Shown here piece by piece: positions 1 through 17,200 of a DNA stretch of 64,000 bases. The stretch is from the NCBI GenBank assembly GCA_021613335.1, contig JAJTWR010000272.1, positions 1,318,501 through 1,382,500 of the forward strand, read 5' to 3'. The notes beneath the pieces were generated by a model. That model searched no databases, was not told where the DNA came from, and saw only the letters and a list, made by a program, of their open reading frames with translations. This stretch comes from Whitmania pigra (taxonomy: Eukaryota; Annelida; Clitellata; Hirudinida; Haemopidae). How positions within the stretch are numbered: position 1 is the stretch's first letter; each line of letters begins with the position of its first letter. A program made the translations under genes and the position numbers.

Positions 1-9
1 AGTGATTAG

Positions 10-335
10 ACGATAACTTATACTTCGACGACGGCTTCGTATTAAATAGTTGCATAATCCAAGGTCTCATCGGGTTTCTGTTTTCCAACAACAAAGAACC
101 GGCATTTGCTGCTTTGAAGATGACCCAGTCTTTGGCTAACTTTACATTCTTCATAGCCGGTCCGTACATGTGCACCCTGCACAAGATATTTTTTGTCGGC
201 TCTGTGCTCATTTTGGCAACTGCAGGCTACTTCAGCCTCGAGTTCATCATGTACCTCGAACGCAGAGAAGAGCAAAAACGGGCAGCTCTGCTGGGGCAGA
301 ACAACGAAGAAGAGGCAAAAAAGCCGGTCGTTTGA
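10..335 (+). CDS. UNC93/MFSD11-like membrane transporter, C-terminal exon (partial)
   Basis: Last coding exon of a gene that begins before the window; stop TGA at 333-335. The reading frame is open from about base 6, and possible splice acceptors lie at 8-9 and 48-49, so the exon start is uncertain. The peptide carries the pattern of the last two transmembrane helices of UNC93/MFSD11-type major-facilitator proteins: a loop with FLFSNNKEPAFA, a helix around FTFFIAGPYM, and a final helix IFFVGSVLILATAGYFSLEF, followed by a charged cytoplasmic tail (ERREEQKR). Family members are multi-pass membrane proteins of the cell surface, ER or endolysosomes; the substrate cannot be told from this piece. 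Which of UNC93 or MFSD11 is closer is not settled. Confidence 0.65.
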
Positions 336-3300
336 AGCCGTCCGGAGAGAGGTCGAACCTCTTCAGTTTTTTGTATTTTGAAATGCCATTAACCGTAATG
401 CACCACATTTGCTTAAATTAAAAACCATCTTTTTGTCGCAGTTGACGAGGAGATCCTGCGGATCCATCTATCGGACGACGGGATGAATTTCTGTAAATTT
501 TTGTGGCATGAATTTGAGGGTTCAAATTAGTCGATAACTGGTTGATTACCTACGATTAATTATTATGTAATATCAAAGTTTCTCCTACTTTGTTATTAAT
601 TAATCATTATTAAAATTGTTAAATTTTTGGGCTAGCAGATATTAAATCATGCAATCATTACATTTGTTATGTCAGATACAATAGTTATGATCCTCTTTTT
701 TGCAATCTATTCTATATTCACTCTCAAAGGTATTCAACATGAGTACCAATGAATAATGTCATGTAGAATAACCGTTTTATAATTCTCTATTGTCATATAC
801 CTGCCAAAATTTGGCTTCTTCACTCAAAATTCCTGCTATTTATTCCTCATCCTTCAAAAATCAGTTTTTTTTATATTAGAAATGATTAGAATGATCATAT
901 TGCTTATCGACAACATACCTGTGTGAATTACCCTTTTGCAAGACTTTGCCGACCCTTTAGAATTAGCACGTTTTGGATTTAAGGGCTTTTATCTTTTACA
1001 ATGGAATCACTAAACGTCATCTTACAGCTCGTGCGTGCGGTAACATCGGCTTGGCGGGCAATACTATAATGGTTTTAAGCTAGCTTATTACTGGGTTAAG
1101 TAAGTAAATGTCAATGATAATCTGTAAATATTGTTATGATTCGGCATAATTAATTGTGCCAATTTCTTGAACAATTGAGAATTTTGGAAATTGTTTTGAT
1201 TTTATGTGATTTGTTTAATATTAATATTTTTTGTTTGTTGATTTTGCACTGCAAATTGGTGGGTTATGATGACACTTACGGCTCTATTATTAAGTTGTAG
1301 TTTCATTTAGATTTGAGTTGCTCTTGATTTTACCTGCTACTTACTTGGAGCTCCGTATAATCTTATAGATTTCAGTATTATAAGAGATTAGCTGTAGTTA
1401 ATTAAGTTTGGGATGCAGAAGTCAACGTTAGAAATTATGTCCATGTGCTTTAAATCCACAGTTTCGCATTCACCCGCTCGCCAATGAATTTAAATTCTGG
1501 CTATTTTTTGGCAACTTATTATTATAGTTATTTTTTTATCCTAAATTACTTGTGTGATGATTTGATGTTCTTATTCTGCTTGAAGTTATTCAAATGTGCT
1601 GCTGAATTGATCATCTTAGCAGATAGAGATCACCATTGTTATTAAATTTGTATGCAGACTAAAACCTTCATGGCCTTTGCTTAAAACGACAGCCACTGTG
1701 TGTCGGAGGCGTTCAATCTTTTGTTTTGTTTTTCAATCTTACCATTTGAGAAATTAGAATTTCAATGAAACACAGTGTTCTCCCATGTGCCTCTGCATTG
1801 TTATAATTAATTTGTCATTTGAATGTGGAGGATTTGCTATTTATAACAATATATGTTACATTCAAGATTAATAAAACAAGATCACATGCCCATAAATAGA
1901 AATTCTTCTTCAATCATTTAGCAATTGTTTTTCGGAGCATTTAAAAAAAATGTTTTCAGTTCTTGATTAGTTTGATGTCCAGCAAGTTAGACTCCTTACC
2001 AGTCATGAGCTCAGATTTCATGTTCATCAGGAGGCCTTCCCAGCTCCAAACTTCATCTTTCTATTGAATGATTTAAAGTCAATATAATTAAGGAGACTCA
2101 AAGGTCGATAGATATACCTAATCTATATAGATATACCTCTTTCACATTAGCATCAGGTAGAAGCCTTAAGAGCAGAAGTTTCAGATCGATGTCGCCTCCC
2201 TGTCAAAATAAAAATTATAATATTTTCTTCTTAAATTATGAGGTGCCTAAATCACTAAACATTCCTGACGTGCAGATTAAGTTTCAAAGCCGATTTGCTA
2301 CTTTATTCTTTACTCGTTTAGCAACGGAGCTATGCAAAAAAATCTATTTGAAGGCATTGAATTTGCAATTGAGGTCAGATGATTGTTTGGAACATTTTCA
2401 GGTTAAAGACCTCTTGATTCGTGACAGTAAGCGTCACATGATTTGGCAAACATCACCTACCATGGCAGCAAAGGGAGCATGTTCTTTCAAAACAATTTCT
2501 AATTCTTTGTAGGTTGCCACTCTGTTTACTGCGATTCTATAAATTCATCAACTTTGCATTATGCAAAATTTTGGAAATTCCAGATTTTGAATGCTCACTG
2601 AGGTGCCATTGCAATGCTTTCATCTTGTCTGCCGTGATCGTCCAGCTGCGGTATGTAGGGAATGTCTGTCAAATAAAATAAAGTTTATTTTAATTCATGA
2701 ACCACTTCAATGCTCAAAGTTAAAGTTTTTAGTTTGTTTTTATTGGCATTCAATTTGAGCATCTAAATCTTGGTACTTATCAAAAGATTAAGTTTGGATT
2801 GCTCCTTGCCAAATTATAACATCATTACTCAAATGCATTAATACATTTAATTGGTTCTAAATTTTGCAAACTCCTAATATCTTGTTTATTGTTCTTGCTA
2901 AGTATATGTTATATTTGTTAACATAATACAATAGTTATTAGAATATGTAAGCATTAATTATAATGTACGTGTATTTATAATCTTTATAATATTGGCTAAA
3001 AGCATGTAGACCATCATCAAAGTCTCTGTTTTTCTCCTCTGTTGGTCCAATTGGCTTCAATCTCTCACTGAAACAAACTGTCGTCTTAAAAATTATATGA
3101 AAAAGTACGAAGCTCGACTTACTCATCTTGAAGAGAAGCTTCTTTCCTGTAAAATTTCATTTAAGCCAAGTAGTTTTTCAACTTTTAAGGAACAAGTTCT
3201 TACCATCCGCCTTTCTTAAACTTTCCTGATTTATTCAAAGCATTCTGTGAGTCAATTAAATTATTGTAATATATTTTTTTTCAATATCTCAAAATATTAT

Positions 3301-4187
3301 AAAATTATTATAATTTTTCGCAAAGATTACTTTGGCATCGAGGTTCGTCATTTGGTCAGAATCTATATCAATATTTTCTTCAACATCGTTTTCGTCGGAA
3401 TCGTAGCTAGGCATTTTCGAAGGAGTCTTTCAAATGACCTGCCAAACTTACTCGTGTTAGTCTCCAGTCTATAAAATCTAGCGTCGAGGACTTGTTTATT
3501 TTTATACAAGTAACTGGTGTCATGGTTACGAGAGTCACAAATAAAATTCAAGTTGTTTAAGAAAGTTTTAAGTTATTATTGATTATTATATTTTAAGTGA
3601 GTACTAGGCAAAAAATGTATTTTCTTTCAGCGGCCCTGTTTGTGAATTAGCGTAGAGTGTAACTTATTTTGCAAATCCGTTCAAGCAGCGCTGACTGAAC
3701 TGAAGTTAGTAACTTTATAATTATGAACAGTAACTTTCTAATTACATCTGTTAATATATATTAATAATAATTATATTATATTATCAATAATAATTATATC
3801 TGTTAGATATTGTAACCAGACAAGAAAACTGTTGTCGTCAATTTATCTTAAACATCTCCTATCCCTTAATTTAAGGACAGGGACGTCATCTTTTTCCAAG
3901 AGGGGCAAACCCTCGCACAACTTGAGGAGACGACCTTTTCTTTGCTTCTGGGGGAAAACCCTTATAGAACATGAGATGATCTTTTTTCTGCGTCTAGTCA
4001 GGGGGCCGTTTTCCCCCTGCCCTTTCCCCCCAAATTATGTCCCTGTTTGTGAACAACCCCAAAGTAGAACACGTGCATTCTTAGTGACCCCAATCAAAAA
4101 ATTTCTATTTTAAAAAGTGAAATATATGTCGCAGTAATAACCATACGTAAGTTATGGAAAATACAATCGTCATCAAAAGTTAACAAT
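336..4187. other. Gene-poor AT-rich stretch
   Basis: Presumed 3' UTR of the transporter followed by about 3.8 kb without a convincing gene. Candidate polyadenylation hexamers occur near 1870 and 2676. A 107-codon open frame at 2189-2512 (+) and a short coiled-coil-like open stretch at about 3061-3215 (+) have neither a recognisable product nor convincing splice sites. A small inverted-terminal-repeat element may occupy 3878-4045. Confidence 0.5.
3878..4045. mobile_element. Possible small non-autonomous DNA transposon (MITE-like)
   Basis: A 168-bp segment, locally richer in G and C runs than its surroundings, begins with CAGGGACGTCATC and ends with the inverted counterpart ATTATGTCCCTG. The outer 7 bases of the ends match perfectly. 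The flanking 8-mers (tttaagga and tttgtgaa) agree at only 5 of 8 positions, so a target duplication is not proven. Confidence 0.3.
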
Positions 4188-4778
4188 CTAGAGATCCTCC
4201 AGGCTAGGGCAAAAATCGGTATAAAGGAATATGCCAACAAGGTTTGCGACCAAGAGGGCGAGCGTTATATAAGCTCTGTTCCTTCTCGTCTTTAGGAGAT
4301 CTGGCAGAGGTACTCGATCTCTTTCTAGTCTTTCGTTATTGCCATGAACATTTTTTGAATGTGCAAATGGTTCGGCATCTTTCGCAATAGAGTGTTCGAT
4401 GTTGGAGCATCCCTTTCGAAAAGAAGACGCAGAAGGTGACGCGCCACTGACACACGAGGTCTTAGATGGCTGGATTGTTGGGCCATCTTCGAACGATTCT
4501 AGCAGCTCAGCGTCGTCGTCAATGAAGTCCACCGTTTGTCCAGGTGATTTGCTGTTGTTGTTGAACTGTGAATCAGTGTAGATGTTTGCATGGTGTGGAG
4601 ATCTCGCAATTTCATGGCATTTGCCGAAAGATGAGTGATGAAATTCAGACTTGTTTCGAAATCTGACACCCTTACCGAAGGAGCTTGCCTTTCTACGGCG
4701 TGAACTGTCACATCGAGCACGATTCATCGAAGGTTTAATTTGATCGACTTTTGTTGCAATTTTAAAAACGCGCTTCAT
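4188..4778 (-). CDS. Hypothetical 196-aa protein with C-terminal membrane anchor
   Basis: Single uninterrupted frame with ATG at 4778 and TAA at 4188. I do not recognise the family. The N-terminal half is basic and serine-rich (RRRKASSFGKGVRFR), the centre has an acidic patch (DFIDDDAELLESFED), and the C-terminus holds one hydrophobic helix (AYITLALLVANLVGIFLY, about residues 168-185) followed by a short tail. This is the layout of a tail-anchored protein with a cytosolic or nucleoplasmic domain, as inferred from sequence alone. Local base composition is less AT-rich than the flanks, which supports coding. It could also be the terminal exon of a longer minus-strand gene. Confidence 0.5.
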   Translation of the reverse strand: MKRVFKIATKVDQIKPSMNRARCDSSRRRKASSFGKGVRFRNKSEFHHSSFGKCHEIARSPHHANIYTDSQFNNNSKSPGQTVDFIDDDAELLESFEDGPTIQPSKTSCVSGASPSASSFRKGCSNIEHSIAKDAEPFAHSKNVHGNNERLERDRVPLPDLLKTRRNRAYITLALLVANLVGIFLYTDFCPSLEDL

Positions 4779-6054
4779 AAGAATTTTTCAATCTCAAAAG
4801 TCTGATGACAAAGTTAGGTTTATCAAGAAAAAATTGCTATGTTCCGAGTTTTGCTAAAACAAATGACGTGATTTTCGGATATTCAGTGAATGGGCGAATT
4901 CTATATTTAAAGCAGGCATGAGCGAGTAACTTAACTAATCGAGACAAATATTCTTCGAACACACATGCACAAATTCCTCTGCATGTATCATCAGACATTC
5001 ACACGATGATAGGTTGGTAGTGTTTTGCAATTTCAGTTCATCGTCAGTAAAGGGGTTGGTTGGTTCAAGCTTTAAACCCCTAAACCTTGGTGCATTGTTA
5101 CACACTTCCCGCTCCTCAAGCGCTTAATTCCAGCCAGATTCCAAGGACCAAAACATTAAATAAGAATTATTATTCCCTTACTCTGACGAGATACGATACA
5201 CCTCCAAGACAGTCCTTACCTTCCATTCTCAGATGCCAGGCTTTTTTTTTTATCTTCTGCACCTTAGGCATGAAGAATCTGCCAAAATGATTTCAGTTTT
5301 CGATCTTTGGAGACTCGATGCAATTAATTACTTCAACTGCTCAGCCATCATCTATTCACAGGTACAGGTAAATTAACAAAACACAAACACCTCGATTTCA
5401 TAAAAAAATTCAGTCTGAATTTGTGAGTTTTTTTTAGCAAAGTAATTACATCAGATGTGTCAAAATAAAAAAACATGCACTCAAAGAACAACAAACAAAA
5501 TATTATTTTGTTAAAGACTTAATGACCAAAAATCAAACTGCTTGGCCTGCCAACCAAGATATTTGATTGAGAGCATTTGACAAGGATGCACAAACATGCA
5601 GCAAAATCATGCCTAAAATCAGATATTTAAGCATTCTGAATTTGTTGGAATAAAAATTCCTATTATCAAATCCTAAAATCACCTTCACAATCGTAGCAAT
5701 GTTGACATTTTATGCCTACTAAATATCAGACTGCAGGCTCATAAATACCTAATCGAAATAAACACTAAAAATAAAAGCCATGTGTATTAATACATCTCAT
5801 CTATACGACAGTTCAGAATCAGTTCATAAACATCAACTTTAAAATTGTCTACAAGGGCAAGAAGTTGAGAGTCTTCTGTTTCCTGTTAGATCTAATCATT
5901 ATCTGCCTGATCTAAATCCTCACAGTTGCAATGGAACAGAAATAATGAATGGACAATCAAAAATTTCCTAAGTTGATTACAAAGACAAACAGCCAAGTGA
6001 AGAGAGACTTTGATTTTAAGTCCGAGCTGGAGTTTATGACCAAAACAAGCACAT
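4779..6054. other. Intergenic, 5' flank of the 196-aa ORF and 3' flank of the B56 gene
   Basis: AT-rich sequence with no coding stretch that I can support; the part nearest 6054 is probably the 3' UTR of the B56 gene. Confidence 0.5.
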
Positions 6055-10327
<4,273 letters not shown>

Positions 10328-11212
10328 AGCAGTACTACTGATTTGCTACCAAAAATAGAAATTTATATTTGGTTCTATCAAAACCGACAGTTTTAGTAAT
10401 AACATTAAACTATTTACCAACTTATCTTCCGTTCTAGTTATCATTTAAGAGAATGTCAGTTTAGTATTTCAATTTCGATACGAGGACTTACGAAAGTTGA
10501 AAAATCCTGAATACAAATAAATTTTGTGTTTTTCGACTCCGACTAAATAAATTAAGCTGAAGTCACACTACAAAATCCTAACGACGAATTGATCGAATCC
10601 TCACTTCAACATCAAACAAAAAACACAAATTCCGCCCACGAGCAAATAAAAGTGCCATAAAATATAATTCGTCAAATTTTTTATTTTATGGTTTAAAACC
10701 ATTGGAATTATTAGAAAAAATTTGATCGTGCCGTTTTGTTAGTAGCAAATTTTTAAGGCGCCGTTTAATCGACAAGGTAGTTCGGCTAGTTTCTAGATCG
10801 TAATTTTCAGGAATTATCGTTTCCGCGTTTCGATTGTAATTGGCCGAACGCGATTGATGGACTTAGCGTTTCTATGCAGACTTTGAATTTGCTTCAAGAC
10901 CTTTATGTTCAATCTTTGAGAAATATGCGTTTTAAAGATGTCGAAAATCTGTTTTTTGGGTTGAGTACTCAACTGCGTGCAAATAATTAGCGAAGGGGAA
11001 GACGCGAACCTTTTTTCGTCGGCAGATTTGTAGGAATTTGCAAACGTATGTACTAGAATCTAGAACTTGGTAGTTCCTGGTTTTGCCCAGAAAGACACTC
11101 CCTTATGTAAGACCAATAATATGCAAATTAAGTGATTTTCAACGAAATAGATTTAAATGAAAGGTAGTGTGTTGTTTTCTTGTGTTTACCGCTCACAATA
11201 TTAGATACAGCC
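10328..11212. other. Divergent intergenic region between B56 and the ELM2-SANT gene
   Basis: 885 bp separate the two start codons, which point away from each other. The interval must hold both promoters and 5' UTRs and could act as a bidirectional promoter. No TATA box or other element is clear enough to call. Confidence 0.45.
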
Positions 11213-14200
11213 ATGGACACATTTTTGATGGACCTGTCCCAAAAATTTGACAAAGAGGTTGATTTACAGTCCAATGATATGCAACAGCATTCAACATCTG
11301 AACCATCACATTCAACATTAACTTGTATTTCTACAAATTCTTCAAGCATTCATGTTGAAAACCCTTTTGAAAGTCAGATTTTACAAGCTGTGAAACTGAT
11401 GAGCTCAGACGAGCCAAAATCTCTTTTGTCAGGTAATCTTGAATTTTACAATTGTTTTGGAACAAGCTTGGAACAATGTTCTTATATGATTTACTTCAGA
11501 AGTGATTGGTGATGCAAAATCAAAGGAAATTCGGAAAAAGGGTAGGCCGCCAAAATCTGAAAAGCAATCTATTGATGGGTTTTGTTGCAGTGTTTGCAGC
11601 AAGGTTTTTAGCAACTCAAGCTCATTAGTGAAACATAATGTTACGCACAGTGAAGAAAGAAGATTTGTCTGCTCAGAATGCCCAAAGACTTTTAAAAGAA
11701 ATGATCATCTGTTAGTCTTGGAAGAATTTTTTTATTCTTTTGATATCTTTGGATTAAGCTTTTAATTTCTTGTAGGATGGGACACATGTCGACTCATTCT
11801 GATGTAAAACCATTCAGATGTGACAGGTGTGATAAAAGCTATTGTGATTCTCGTTCTCTGAAGAGGCACATGGATCAGTGTCATTCTTTAAAGTGTAATG
11901 AAGTGCAAATGATGGACTCAGATGCACAGTTTTGTAATAAATCAGATGAAGATTTTCCTGATACTAGCGACCCTAACATGAAGTTAAAAAGCAGTTTTTT
12001 TGAGGAATTGGTGAGCGAATCTCCAAAGGCTAGCAGCAGGTTGGTGAAGAAGTTGCAGGCTATCCTACTTTATTTTTCAGTTTCATGCTATTTTATGTAA
12101 ATCTAATTATGTTGATGAAGTGATCTTTACTTCTGGTTTTGTTCAGTGCTTCTCAGTTACATCTGTGCAGGATGTGTGGCCGAACTTTTAAAACTATGCA
12201 AGCATTGAATGGTCACATGAGGCATCATGTTGTAAATGTTCCAAAGAAGGTTTGAACATTTGATGCATTTACTGGTTTATATTTGTAACTTCATTTTTTA
12301 TGGCACCAAATGCACAAACACAGTTTTAAGCAGAATGTTAGGAATTATTCCTCCTTTCATGCAGTTGTTTTTGCAATTGGGTTGAATCTATTTTGAGTTC
12401 AATTTAAGTATTGTCTTTTGTGCTACAAGGATGCACAACACCCAAAGAATTTCATGGATAATCAGGATGGAAGGACCACTTCACCAAATAACTCCACTCT
12501 TCCAAACACTGCTTCAAAATCATGTTCTCAAAATAGTTTGACTGAGCTAATCCAAACCAACAACAATCTTTCAGCTTTAGGAATGTCTTCTACATTTGAA
12601 GGGGCCACTTCAATCCAACATGGTAGTGATGTAATTATTGACCAAACAACATTTTCAGAAATCTTGAAGGCCAGTTCTACCACAAAATCTCTATCCCATT
12701 TACTGCCTTCATATCTCACTTCTTCCATGGAATCATCTCAGCCACTTATTACCTCATCATCATGGAATTCAAGATTGCCATCAGAGAATCTTAGCAAAAT
12801 GGACTGCAGTATCTTACAGCTTGAAAATTCCCATCACTCTTTTGTCATGAAACCACTGCTTCAACATCAGTCATATTCCCTGCAACTACAGAATCTTGCA
12901 GAACAAGTTCAACCGGGTTCAATTGTTCAGCTTCAGGGTTATGGCCAACAGCTTAATAAAGTCCCACAACTCCGGCAAGCTCTCGCGACAGTTATTCCTG
13001 CAAGGCAGTCACCAAATGAAACTATTTTTACTTCTGCCTTTGATGGAGCTCCACCTAGATCTTCTCTATCCCATAGTTTGCTGCACACTCTTCTCTTGCA
13101 AAAGAATGACAAGAAGAATAAAACTACTCAACCACAAAAGTTTTGCCAAGAAAAGGAATTGCCCCAATTGCCTTCCAATTTTTATAAACTCGATGCTTCT
13201 GCCGACAACATCCTGGCGGAAACTGCAGAAGGTGGATTGCACCAAGAACTGCTTGAAAATTATTCTGTTGATGTCAACTTTGATGGCTTTGGTTTGGAAG
13301 GAATTGATAAATTGCTAGACCACGGATCGAAAGTTGAACGCACGACCGAGGAGGACGTCGGAGCGGAAAGTTCCATTCCAGAAGATCTCCGAAACATTCC
13401 GACTCATGCTCTGCAGATGTTTTCCTTAACTTCGACGAGCAGATCGGGTACTCCGCCACCCTTCCTCGATCACCTCAGAAATGAGGTCATTGATGATGTA
13501 AGATCAGACGATCTCCTGAATCATGCTTTTGTTGGTGTCTCGGAATATCACGACAACGAGGTAATTGCCGATAAAGATGCGGTCGAGGTAAATGTAGAAC
13601 ACGAATCGGCTCACGGAGACCACATAGTTCAGTGTACATTAAACAACTCTTGGACCGGTGCATCTGTGCCAGGCAGAGATGAGGTTAAGAAGCCATTGTT
13701 GGTAATTGAAAAAAATGACTCTGAAGCTAATGAGGAGTTGCTACAAAGTAAGACTTTAGAGGATAGTTTTGCTGTTTATGATAAAGCAGACAAAACTAAT
13801 GAAAGTAATGTATTGGGATTAACTGCTTCATCTTACCAAGACAATGCTTTCCCCATATCACCAAAGATAGAAAAGTTTAGAAATCCAGGTTTGCTAAAGA
13901 TGAAGAGACGCCATTGGCCCGGCCCGCTCATAATTCCACCCACCGTCTCACTAAGTAACCAGGTACCCTGCACTAGCCATAAGGAAAGCAATAGTTCGGG
14001 AAGTTCCAGCTTTGCATTCCAAAGTCGTTTGAGGTCGCCGAGGGTCATTCCTGGATCGGGTTCGTTCGATTCTTCCGTTCCCCCTCCCTTCAACTTGCCT
14101 TTTGTTCCTTACACCCCTCCACCAATGTTAAGCCCTATGAGGAATGCTTCAGGTCTTTTTTGTCTCATACAGGCTGTTATTGCCACTCAGACACCTCCTG

Positions 14201-17200
14201 CAAACAAGGCTAAAAAGGGTGGGTTACTTCTTTTTTTTTTTACCAAGAACCATACAAGAAAATAAAATTAAACTGTGCACAGTTGGCAGTTCCATCTCTC
14301 CAGAATTGTTTGAGGGATTTGTCGAGGAGGTCGTAGCAGAGGAATCTATCTTGGGAGAGCCTCCAGCCACGGACGTCAAGCCGTGAGTTTTGAATAGTGG
14401 ATTTTGAGACTTTGGTAAATTTTTTTTAATACTATAACTTATAATTTTCTTAGGCACATTAATGAGGGACCTGACTTCCAGGCCAATATCCCTGATTTGG
14501 ATTGTGAGTTGTCAAATTAGTAGTCATTTGATATCTGTTGTTGATCCCACAGTGTCTTGCAACTATATTGTGTTTTCAACTTATTTTAAGATACAATATT
14601 ACTATCTTTTAAAGTAGATCTTTGAACAGTTTATTTTACTTATGGATAGCAAATCCTACAAGTGTGTTTGGAATAGATGATCATGCTGAAATGGTATGGA
14701 ATCCCTTAGTCGCACAAAATATTCCCGAAAGTGAAAGCAAGTATTTTATGTAGTAATTTTGATTTATTAAATACCAACTTTAAGTAAATTATAGAGCTAA
14801 GAGCTTAACCGTAACCATAAGACATTTGTGGAGTTTGTCGAACCCACATTAAATACAAACATTTTCCTGTGCTTAAAGTGAGATCCTTCATGGAATTTTC
14901 ATCTTCTGCTGCTGTGCCTTCTAATGGATGCAACAAGGAACTGGCACATCATATTCTTTATCTGTACAACGGAGATATAAAGGTGAAATATTTTTTTAAC
15001 ATTAAATATTATTATGAATTTCCAGCTTGAGCATGACTCCATTACTGGAAATACAAGGTGAAAAGCAAGCTTGAAATATAAATAACTCCACAAACTGATA
15101 ATTAACATAAAATCATGCGTTATACATCATATCGGCGTACAAATAATCTCCAAGCATTTTAAAATTTGGAACGTTTTGAGCATTTGCCATTCCACAAGAA
15201 AAGGGAATTCGGTTACTGAACCACCCTTCCTAAAAATTCACACAAAACTGCTAAGGTTCACTGAGTCCAAATTTAGAAGTTCTTTCTATTGAGTAATTCC
15301 TGATTCATTGAAATAAAGAGAATTGAGATTTGTTGTAGGCTTTGTGAAAACAATATTCATTGCGCTATCCCAGTCCATATCCAGAAACTTTGAAAGCTGC
15401 ATTGTCAAAGAGATGATTTGGCTAACCATTTATAAACCTTGAAATGCAATATAGGTTGCAAAGACACCGCCGTCCTTCTCTTGACATGCGGGAGTGCAAT
15501 TCTCTGGGCTGACACGCACAAATTTAAAGATTTATTCTTGTTCGAGTCAATCGACTTCATGTCTACAGTGTTTCATATTTTATTTGAGATTTTTAAAATA
15601 CATTAATATTTTACATATTAATTTTTTATTTAATAAATTCATGGCAGGTAGCACTTTAAACCTGTTTTGTATTTATGGTACTGCAATTATAGTTTAAATT
15701 AAGCTTTGCAATGATCCTAGCTTTGTGACTATTTGCACTGCATCTGTTCTTATGCACACAAGTCAATTATTTTCAGAAAGCCTGCCTTGCCATCATGCAA
15801 ATCCATCCTCTTCTTCCTCCTAATCACTTTGTAGAGACATATAAATATTCAGGTTAATTTTGATAAATTTAATACAACTTTTAAAACTTACTATTATATT
15901 AATTAATATTGCATTTCCCCTGCAACTGCCTGAAAATATTTTCAAATTAATATTGATAATTTGTCCCCTTTACTATCTAACTATTTTATTTCTGACATCC
16001 GCAGAGACATCAGTCTGGAGTTCAACAGAAATTGAAAGATTCACTAATTGCATCATAAACAATAGCAAGGATTTTTTTTTGATATCCAAAGAGGCTAGAT
16101 TTTATTTACTATTTTTAAAGTTTTTAGCTAGATTTTAAAGTACCCTTTAATCAGTGGTTGTTTAAAATAAAATTCAATTACGAGAATTTCAAAGGAAGTA
16201 AAAAATATATATGTGTATGTATAAGATGTAGTAATTGTAATTGTACTTCTTAATATTACCAACCAATTAATTGTCATTGTTACTACACAAATTATCTAAA
16301 TATATGCACAAGTATAAATGGACAGGATGCTCCAAAAAATTTAGCACCATTTCATCACCTAATAACCTGAACAAATTTTAGTACAATTTATTACAAAATA
16401 AGAGATGGTGAATCAAGTTTGAAAAGTGTTTAGTCCAAGGAAATCTGTGTGAACCTCTGATGCTACATGGCACTTAAGAATTAATTAATTATTATTATAT
16501 GTAGAGCAAGCCTGGAAACCCGGACTATTAAAGTCAACTGTTTGGATTGTCACATGAAATATCTGCGACCAACCCCTCTACAAACTTCGACTTAAGCCTT
16601 ATTTAAAGCTGAGTGACAATGCCAAAGCTCAGGACGTTCTGTAAAGATATGCAAACGAAACTTGAGGACGACAACATTGAAAACTAACTTGTTTTCAGTA
16701 ATAAGGCTACATTCCATAGGAATGGCAAAGTGAGGAAGATTGGTTGGACATGCTATTGATGGAAACAACATGATATTTAAATGGCCCCATGTTCACCTGA
16801 CTTGATATCTTGTGATTTCATTGTGTCCCATGGAATGGACTTGTCCATGTCCCATCACTTCCTTCATGTGTAGAACTTAAGGAGTTAGTTAGTTCTTTAT
16901 TGACTTAAGGAATCACCAAGGCTCGAAAGACTATTATGCAAGACATGCTGCAACGAGTGAATACGACTCACATATTGAACATTGCAAATGTGTCTTTGAA
17001 AAATTTTTTAATTACCCTCGTACATGATTTCTTTGAAATTTCAAGAATAAAACTATTTATGTTCACAATTAATCCTACTAATTTTCATTTATCTTTGCCA
17101 AAAATTCAGTCCAATATAGACATCTCAAATGATATTGAATTTTTAGGGACACCCTGTATTGAGCTTGAAATGTTTATGAAGACCAGCAATTCAATTTGTA

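Noticed and set aside
2189..2512. 107-codon plus-strand open frame after the transporter gene
   Set aside because: No recognisable motif, AT-driven codon content, and no splice partners; likely chance.
3061..3215. Plus-strand coiled-coil-like stretch (LTETNCRLKNYMKKYEARL...) reminiscent of small actin-regulator subunits such as BRK1
   Set aside because: The resemblance is too weak, an upstream in-frame stop exists, and no clear acceptor or start codon is present.
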